A DNA stretch of 64,000 bases, taken from Saturnia japonica (Eukaryota; Arthropoda; Insecta; Lepidoptera; Saturniidae). Every line of letters starts with the position of its first letter. The stretch's first letter is position 1. The stretch lies in the NCBI GenBank assembly GCA_033032175.1, contig CM065320.1, positions 7,440,001 to 7,504,000 of the forward strand, written 5' to 3'. The notes beneath the pieces are model-generated. The model saw only the letters and a program-made list of their open reading frames with translations, did not search any database and was not told the DNA's origin. A program made the translations under genes and the position numbers. Below are positions 57,730 to 64,000 of the stretch, piece after piece.

Positions 57730-58075
57730 AAAACGTTTTTCGTTTTTAAATAAGAATCACTGGGCTTAGGAATCACAGTTATACGGTAACCTTCATCTAG
57801 GCACTAACTAGAAAGTTCTCTATGACTTATCTTTGTCGTACTGTGAAACTGTAGGAACCATCTCGCGGCCAATGTGTTTCCTTCTTCATACGACATCGAG
57901 TCCTTAAAGCGTAACGTGAACAGATATTTATTGCAGGACGGTATGACAGCGGCTGCCGCCGATGGATTTAGATCTCTAGGTGTTCGCCGTTGTGTTTGGA
58001 TTGCGCTGTACTTACCATCAGGGACACTACCGTCAACGTGCCGAGCTTTAAAACAATATATTTCTCTGTAGTCAT
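57730..58075 (+). pseudogene. LINE C-terminal fragment, copy 2
   Basis: The frame ending near 58071 reads ANVFPSSYDIESLKRNVNRY then LLQDGMTAAAADGFRSLGVR, the usual last segment of a jockey/CR1-type non-LTR reverse-transcriptase polyprotein (W-N-x-L-P...V-F-P...Y-D-...F-K-...-N). The upstream part has stops (for example 'ctatga', 'ctgtga'). A more degraded copy is at 45.9 kb. Confidence 0.7.
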
Positions 58076-59125
58076 AGAGTCACATGACTTTTCTTAAAAG
58101 ACGAGTACAATTTAATAAAAATGTTTCTACATTGTTAGCTTGTATTGTAAACCATTTTTCAGCTCTCCGCGCGGTTGCACAATTGGAAGGGTATAAAAAA
58201 TGGTTTTTTACTCAGATACGCTGAGGATAAAAACTTACCAAAAAACCTTAACTATCAATATATACATTACAAAGTTCGAATCGAAGCTTTGTTGACTTCT
58301 CTATTCTGAAGCTATTAGGGTGGCTACACAGATGCTACTTAAATTATACAAATAAAATATTGCATAAATATTTATAGATGTATTTGTCTACACGTCTGTC
58401 CTATCCTATTGTAAAACAAAGCTTTGGCCATACTTCAACACACGTATGTATCCATATAAGCTTCTCAATCAAAAGCCTTTCAAGCTCCTTTAAAAAGTTT
58501 AGGCCCAGACACGGAGAGCGGAAATTTACATGTTATTGAATTTTTTGGCCTTCGTTAAGTATATCTAAATATATAATGTATCTTTGTTAGAGCGATTCTG
58601 TTAGTATCTACTTTATTTATTTCTTGTCTTTCTTCATTATATCGCTTTTTTACCTTAAAGTTAATTAGGGAGAAAAAATATGTACAGGCTCTATAAAATC
58701 TAAATTGTGTTACAAGTAAAAAGTTTGGTATTATAATATAAAAAAAATTATTGTGTGTATTTATTTACACGTGATTGAAGCGAAACTTCTTTGAATTTGA
58801 ACACTAGATATTTGAAACCATTATGTTTTAATTATTTTATTAATTATAATAATATGAGAAATATAGTGGATTACTTCGTCATTGGCACTTTAAAATTACA
58901 CTCCAATGTTCTAAAATTTCTTCAATATGCTGAGAATTTCTTCTATTTATATTATAAAACTCAGCTCAGCGTCTCTTTGTCTGTCTGTCCGTTTATGTTT
59001 TTTTTCACGCGAAATACACTTCTCCGTTTTAATTTTTTTCTTTTTATTTCATAGTTATGTTATCTGTCTAGGGTATAGGATATATTTTTTTAGATAAAGT
59101 AACACGAAATAAGAAGAGACGATAA
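58076..59125. other. No gene seen
   Basis: AT-rich. A repeat-like tail with 'ctctttgtctgtctgtccg' lies near 58970-58992. Confidence 0.35.
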
Positions 59126-59127
59126 TG

Positions 59128-60690
59128 ATGAATCAATTCAAAAAAATCGGACAAGTAGCGAGTAGAACTCGCGTCCTGACGGTTCCGTACTGATTACATT
59201 TCTTACCGTACATTATCACAGTCTGTCCGTCTATCTTTCTGTTAATCCGCTTATAACTCAAGAACCACTCGGTGAATATTTATTACTAGCTGTGTCCCAC
59301 GGTTTCATAAGTGTTAAGTTTATCCGACAAACACCGCAACGCCAACGCACCCGTGTAGCCTATCATAATAATTATTCTTCCCGCAAGTAGAAATTATTTT
59401 AATTTTTCATTAACTACTAGACTTTGCGTCCAAATAACATGATATAAAAGCAAAATTTAACCTCATATAATCATCTTTATGAGGAATAACTTTTGTTCGT
59501 AAGGATTAATATGACATGCCTAAAAATAATGTTCATACATAACTTTTAAATTTTAACAATTGTTTGTCACAAAATAGCTCATTGTGGCTTTTATGATGGT
59601 ATCGTTGACTTTTTTAGGTATGCTAAAGACCAATATTTTAGTAGAGCCAATATCAGAATCGTAAATTCCATCCACACCACCGTTGTCCAGCGTTCCACAA
59701 CACAAAAATCTTCCTGTACAATATACTAGACATCTATGTAAACTAGAAAGATCTAAAACCACTACAACTAACTTTAATATTTAAACCACGATGAGTAATT
59801 AAATGTTACAGAACAAATCAAAAATATTTATGTTATGTTAGAAGTATACGTGATACAACAATAAATGATTTTTATGCTCAAAAAGGCGACGCGAATCATT
59901 TTTTACTATTAAGTATATAGATAACATTATATGTATAGCTTGTGGAAGGGCTTTCAAAATTAAATGTAGCTTGGAAGTACCTTGTAGGTTTTGATAATTA
60001 GTCACTTAGAGTGATTTTTAGACTCTTTTTATGAAGGGCTGAACCAGCTGTTTCTTTTTCTTGCATTAACCCTGAAACTCGTTTTACAGGAGTTTGAGGT
60101 CAATATAATTTCACACTGGATTAAGAACTTTTATTAAAATACATCTCTTAGTGCCAAATTTCAAGAATGTAGGTCTGCGGAAAGTAAGTAGGTACCTTAT
60201 AGGTTTTGATAAAAGATCACTAAATGCCATTTTTAAACTTTTATTATGAAGGGCTGTATCTTTTTATTGTGTTAACCTAGAAACTTGATTTTCTTACAAT
60301 AATTTTAGATCATGGATCTTAGTATTCGATAATAATTTTAATTATATACATTAAGTCCTTTTCGAGATAAAAAATAAAACTTAATACAAATTGACACATT
60401 ATAATTTGACAAGATATTGGAAGTTCCTTATTTTTGGATTTATGCGTAAACTTTTGTTAAAAAAAATCTCTCTTAGTGCCAAATTTCACGACTGTAGGTC
60501 TACGGAAAATACCTTATGGGTTTTGATAATCGGTTCGTGAGCGTTATTTTAACTTTGAGGTGCCGTATCTCTGTAATGCGTTTAACCTAGAAAATATTTT
60601 TTTTTACAGCAGCATGAGGCCATGGGCTTTATAGCATATGATATTAATTTCTGAGTTCTGAGTTACGGAATCGTAAAAAGACGCTTTTGG
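59128..60690 (+). repeat. Long internally repetitive element
   Basis: Begins around 'aaaaaatcggacaagtagcg' + 'gttccgtactg', an opening I recognise as common in moth repeats. The phrase 'ttaggttttgataa'-like ('ccttataggttttgataaaa') recurs near 59980, 60210 and 60510. 'agtgccaaatttca' + 'tgtaggtct' recurs at ~60150 and ~60477. A different repeat copy (59.29-59.45 kb) and a LINE fragment (59.64 kb) are nested inside. Confidence 0.5.
59635..59765 (+). pseudogene. LINE 3'-end fragment
   Basis: 'atcgtaaattccatccacac' + 'cagcgttccacaaca' matches, in the opposite orientation, the LINE remnant at 44.53-44.60 kb. Too short to show a domain alone. Confidence 0.6.
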
Positions 60691-60945
60691 GGAGCTAAAG
60701 TGGGTTACGCTGATTAAACCCTAATAAATTTATCAAATTAATGTACTACATAACTGTTAAAAGACCTACAAAAAAATCAATGACAGTATATTATGTCTAT
60801 ATTTTAAGGATTACCCACAATAATCGTTAAAATAAACGGCGCGGTGGAAGATCGCCGTGTGTGGAAGTAGGGGTACACAATTCGTGCGTGTGCTCAACCG
60901 GTAGTCTACGTGAGTGGAGCCGCGGGCACAGCTCGTATAAAATAA
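60690..60945 (-). repeat. SINE/RTE-like repeat copy e (inverted)
   Basis: The reverse complement begins 'tacgagctgtgcccgcggct', passes 'gattattgtgggtaatcctt'-like text and ends near 'agcgtaacccacttta'. It is the 5' half of the copy b/d family. Confidence 0.6.
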
Positions 60946-61539
60946 AGAAGTATTTATTGCTACATTTACGTGTAGAATGAACTCTCCTAATACGCATAAT
61001 TTTTCATGTTTATAATAACAATAACTGGTTTATTATTTATCATTCGCTATTAAGATATTTGACATAATCGCAAAATGCTGATGACTCATATGCAATGGTC
61101 ACGCTTTCATGTTAGGGTATAATCTACGCAACTAACTGCACATTCAATTTAGATTCGTGCATAATGCATGTTGGGCGGGCACCGGACCCTGAGAGCATTT
61201 GCTGTATCTAATTACGTATTATGCTTTGCCATGTAGACAGCCGCGTCCGTCGACAATGAATATTAGATCATTCTCTGTGGTCTACAATACTCGCTTCAAT
61301 ATTGCAACCGATTTGCCCCTAGTAATTGCTTTGCTCCATAGCTATGTACTAAACGGGGTATTATGGGAGTTAAAAATAATATATTATACATTCTTTAACT
61401 TTTTAACAAACTAAATATTTATCTTCTTTTAATAGTCTAGAAGAGATAGGGCACAGAAAAATGACTTTAGAATTTTTTCTCTACTTGGTGCAGCCCGACT
61501 AGTGAAATAACTCCAACGTACAGAAGATCGCATTCAAAT
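60946..61539. other. No gene seen
   Basis: The open frame 61199-61414 (+) has no domain, signal peptide or splice support. Confidence 0.4.
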
Positions 61540-61690
61540 AACCAAGTGTTGTGTTCCTGCGGTGAGTATGGCTTCCAAAACTCTTTGGGAGGGGGGGGGG
61601 GGGGGTTTAAGGTCAGTAATGGTTCAGTAATACCTATAGTGTTACAAGCGCCTACAATAGCCGCTTACAATTAAGCCTTTTTTGCCACCT
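61540..61690 (-). repeat. Dispersed repeat shared with 9.0 kb, with a G15 run
   Basis: 'gttgtgttcctgcggtgagt' is the inverse of the 9.14-kb word. The copy contains an uninterrupted run of 15 G (61591-61605) absent from the 9-kb copy. Confidence 0.5.
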
Positions 61691-62970
61691 TAGTTGTATA
61701 AAAAATACTTTGTAGAAATGTGTACAAAGAGGCATTTTTACGAATATTGCTAGCTATTATTTTTAAAGACATTAAGGTGTTGAATACTCGTATAAATAAT
61801 TTCTAGAGTAGTTTTCTTATTATAAGAGAATTGTGTAAAAAGGAAGATAATTGTAAGGGTCATTAATGGTCTTTCATCCACAGATTTAAAATACTAGGGC
61901 GTGAGAAGAATAAACAGGAAAGTGAACTCAGGATCGAGGGAGAAGAAGGATTGCTAGAAAAAAAGAAATCTACGACAATTTGGTTTTATGAATGATTTTA
62001 TGACAAAATAACTGTAGCACTAAACTGTTTTTGAATAATAATTTCGAATGCTATTTTACATTTACAGTTTTACAGTGCAACCCAAAAACAACAACAACCA
62101 CTGATACAGTGGCAATCTGTCGCCGGTCTTCCCTGTTATGCAGACCTGTAAGCTTCTCGGTAGCTAGATATAAACTGGCTGATCCTGTAACTAACTAAAA
62201 GAGAGTCATTATGACATGACAGGTTTATCACTACGAACATAGCGATCGCAACCCAGTGGAGTACACATACCATATCACTTCGCAAAACGTTTTTCGCTTT
62301 AAGGTTGCTGAAGATGTAAATTTTACCAAATTATTTGAATTCAATAAATATTCATAGTATTGTAATCTTAACAAAATTTTATAACAATGATGAGTTATGT
62401 ACTAAATCTAATTTCACAAAGACATTTGGCAAAATAGAAGGTATATTGAGCTGAGTTACCTAGCTTAACTTTAAGCAATCATAGACTCGACCCTCCACCG
62501 TCTCAGTGCTGAAACTGTCGTATTTCCTCATAAGGGTGGAGAAAATGCCGTAATAACTCATGGTTAGTCGTCTCCCTAGTGTGTTGTAAAGATGCCCTTA
62601 ACACTAGTCTTCATTTTCTATTGGGAGTAATGCATTTATCTGAGCTTTACATTTAATTCTAAATAAACTTATTACTACTATTTATTACATTAATACTTAC
62701 TTACATTATATTTCTTAAATTATTGCATTACTTATAGGCACCTATTTTACGTTTTTATTTAGTGTTTTTAAAAGTACTAGTTCTCGCTTATTGGTCTAAA
62801 TTCGACCATTATCATTATTGAAAATTTTAGAAATAAAACTATTTCTATTTTTTTTTAATTGATATTACTAAAGCTCTTAATAGCTACTAAATAATAAAAA
62901 AAGGAAAATCGGCTTAAAAAACAGACGGGACAAAATGTACTGCACAGTTTTGTCTTTGCCTCTTTATACT
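61691..62970. other. No gene seen
   Basis: AT-rich with several short GC-richer words; nothing recognised on either strand. Confidence 0.4.
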
Positions 62971-62971
62971 A

Positions 62972-64000
62972 CTACTCTGTCAAAAAAGTACCGGGAAAAG
63001 ATCGATAATACACAAAATGTAAAATTAATGTAAAATTCATGCTTTATTTTATCACCTTTAAAGTATGCTCCTTCAGAAACGATACACATATGCCAACGAA
63101 TAATCTAATAACTAAAACATTTTTTTTAACGCTTTTTTCCCGGAATTGAGTTTAGTACTCGTCGCGAATTCTCCTTTATGTCTAATTTGAGTTTATGAAA
63201 AAGAAAGAAGTTGGCTAAAGCTATATCTGGTGAATAAGGTGGTTGCTCGATGGTATTTGTTGAGTTTTTGGTAAAAAATTCTTTTACAATGCGCGAAGGC
63301 GAATGCGTGCGAAGGCGCATTATCGTGGTGCAAAATCTAAGAATTTTCTTTCCACAAATCTGGCCTTTTTCATTTGCTCTCTTAAACGCCGTAAAACGTT
63401 CAAACAATATACTTTATTTACCGGTTAACCTTCCGGTAAGAATTCCGAGTGCACAACACCGAGATAGTCAAAGATAACAGTCAATATAACTTTGACTTTT
63501 GATCGACTTTGGCATGGTTTTTTGGTTTCGGTTCAGTCGGAAGGCACCACTCAGAAGCTTGTTGACTAGTATGAATCTCAAACTTGTAACCCCACGTCTC
63601 GTCACCAGTAATAATGCGTTTCATGAATGTTGGCTCGGAATTGACTTGTTCTAGCATGTCCTCAGCGACTCTTGTGAGATTGAGTTTTTGGAGAAAATTC
63701 AGGTCTTTTGGGACTAGCCGAGCAGCAACATGTTACATACCCAAGTGATTATTTAAAATGGTACAGATCGACTGGTGAGACACAGAAAATTCAGCGGCTA
63801 TCTCTCTCAAACTTGAATGAGGATTTTCGGTCACTATTTCCTTCACTTTTGCGATGATAACTTCAGTTGAAAACGTTGATAGCCTACCAGGGCGGTTAAA
63901 TCTTCCAGCATATCTCAACCGCTTTTGAACACTTTGTCATCATAAGCACGTATTTTTGATAAAGTCGATTCACCGTAAACCTTCTGTAACATTTTCAGTT
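62972..64000 (-). pseudogene. Second mariner-type transposase pseudogene, truncated by window edge
   Basis: On the minus strand the order is: N-terminal KMLQKVYGESTLSK (63.95 kb), the HTH region SLREIAAEFSVSHQSICTIL (63.73-63.92), ITGDETWGYKFEIHTSQQAS (~63.6), LGVVHSEFLPEG (~63.45), HHDNAPSH (~63.32) and YSPDIALANFFLFHKLK (~63.2). There are in-frame stops (for example just after NNHLGM) and at least three frameshifts. In the last motif the expected third catalytic Asp is Asn (ALANFF), so it is dead. The 3' inverted-repeat-like end 'ctctgtcaaaaaagtaccgg' is near 62974. It is a different mariner lineage from the 2.6-kb copy. The 5' end lies beyond the window. Confidence 0.85.

Noticed and set aside
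1..64000. CRISPR array or bacterial-type operon
   Set aside because: No regularly spaced identical short repeats with unique spacers; splice sites, SINEs and ENF genes show an insect nuclear genome.

Overview
The window looks like lepidopteran (moth or butterfly) nuclear DNA. It is strongly AT-rich and crowded with repeats whose ends carry the 'cgcgggcac' type signature common in Lepidoptera. It also holds an ENF-cytokine (paralytic peptide / growth-blocking peptide) locus, a hormone family known from Lepidoptera. Most of the 64 kb is non-coding and transposon-derived.

Layout. 0-19 kb: no convincing host gene; a decayed mariner (2.6-3.6 kb), a GC-rich insertion with a 13-bp target repeat (1.5-1.8 kb), a TA-flanked inverted-repeat element split by an 1.8-kb palindrome made from two opposed BEL/Pao 3' ends (4.0-6.7 kb), a small MITE (10.2 kb) and a 3 x ~190-bp tandem array (13.6-14.1 kb). 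19.6-23.4 kb: a five-exon gene on the + strand, assembled from splice sites and phase, for a 108-residue secreted Ser-rich acidic protein. 24.0-30.8 kb: an apparently intact BEL/Pao LTR retrotransposon on the - strand, with LTRs that look identical, a 5-bp target duplication and a 1777-residue uninterrupted polyprotein. It sits inside an older repeat.

35.0-36.8 kb: three consecutive small secreted proteins on the + strand (uENF1, uENF2, paralytic peptide), all ending in the same C-x2-G-x6-G-x-C-[RK] motif. This matches the arrangement described for the insect ENF tricistronic mRNA. Facing it on the - strand (37.3-41.2 kb) is a gene that appears to use one signal-peptide exon with two alternative last exons: one encodes a Pro/Tyr-rich 9-residue repeat protein, the other an Asn/Arg/Pro-rich repeat protein. 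Both fit the same phase-1 donor.

43.8-64 kb: mostly 5'-truncated LINE ends, SINE copies and internally repetitive elements. There are three weak candidates for small Cys-containing exons (43.8-44.1, 45.8-46.5 and 54.4-54.7 kb), and a second decayed mariner runs off the right end.

The host genes form two separate groups (the Ser-rich secreted protein; the ENF cytokine cluster with its convergent disordered-protein neighbour). All carry signal peptides. Nothing in the sequence shows that they act together. No tRNA, rRNA or CRISPR was found.
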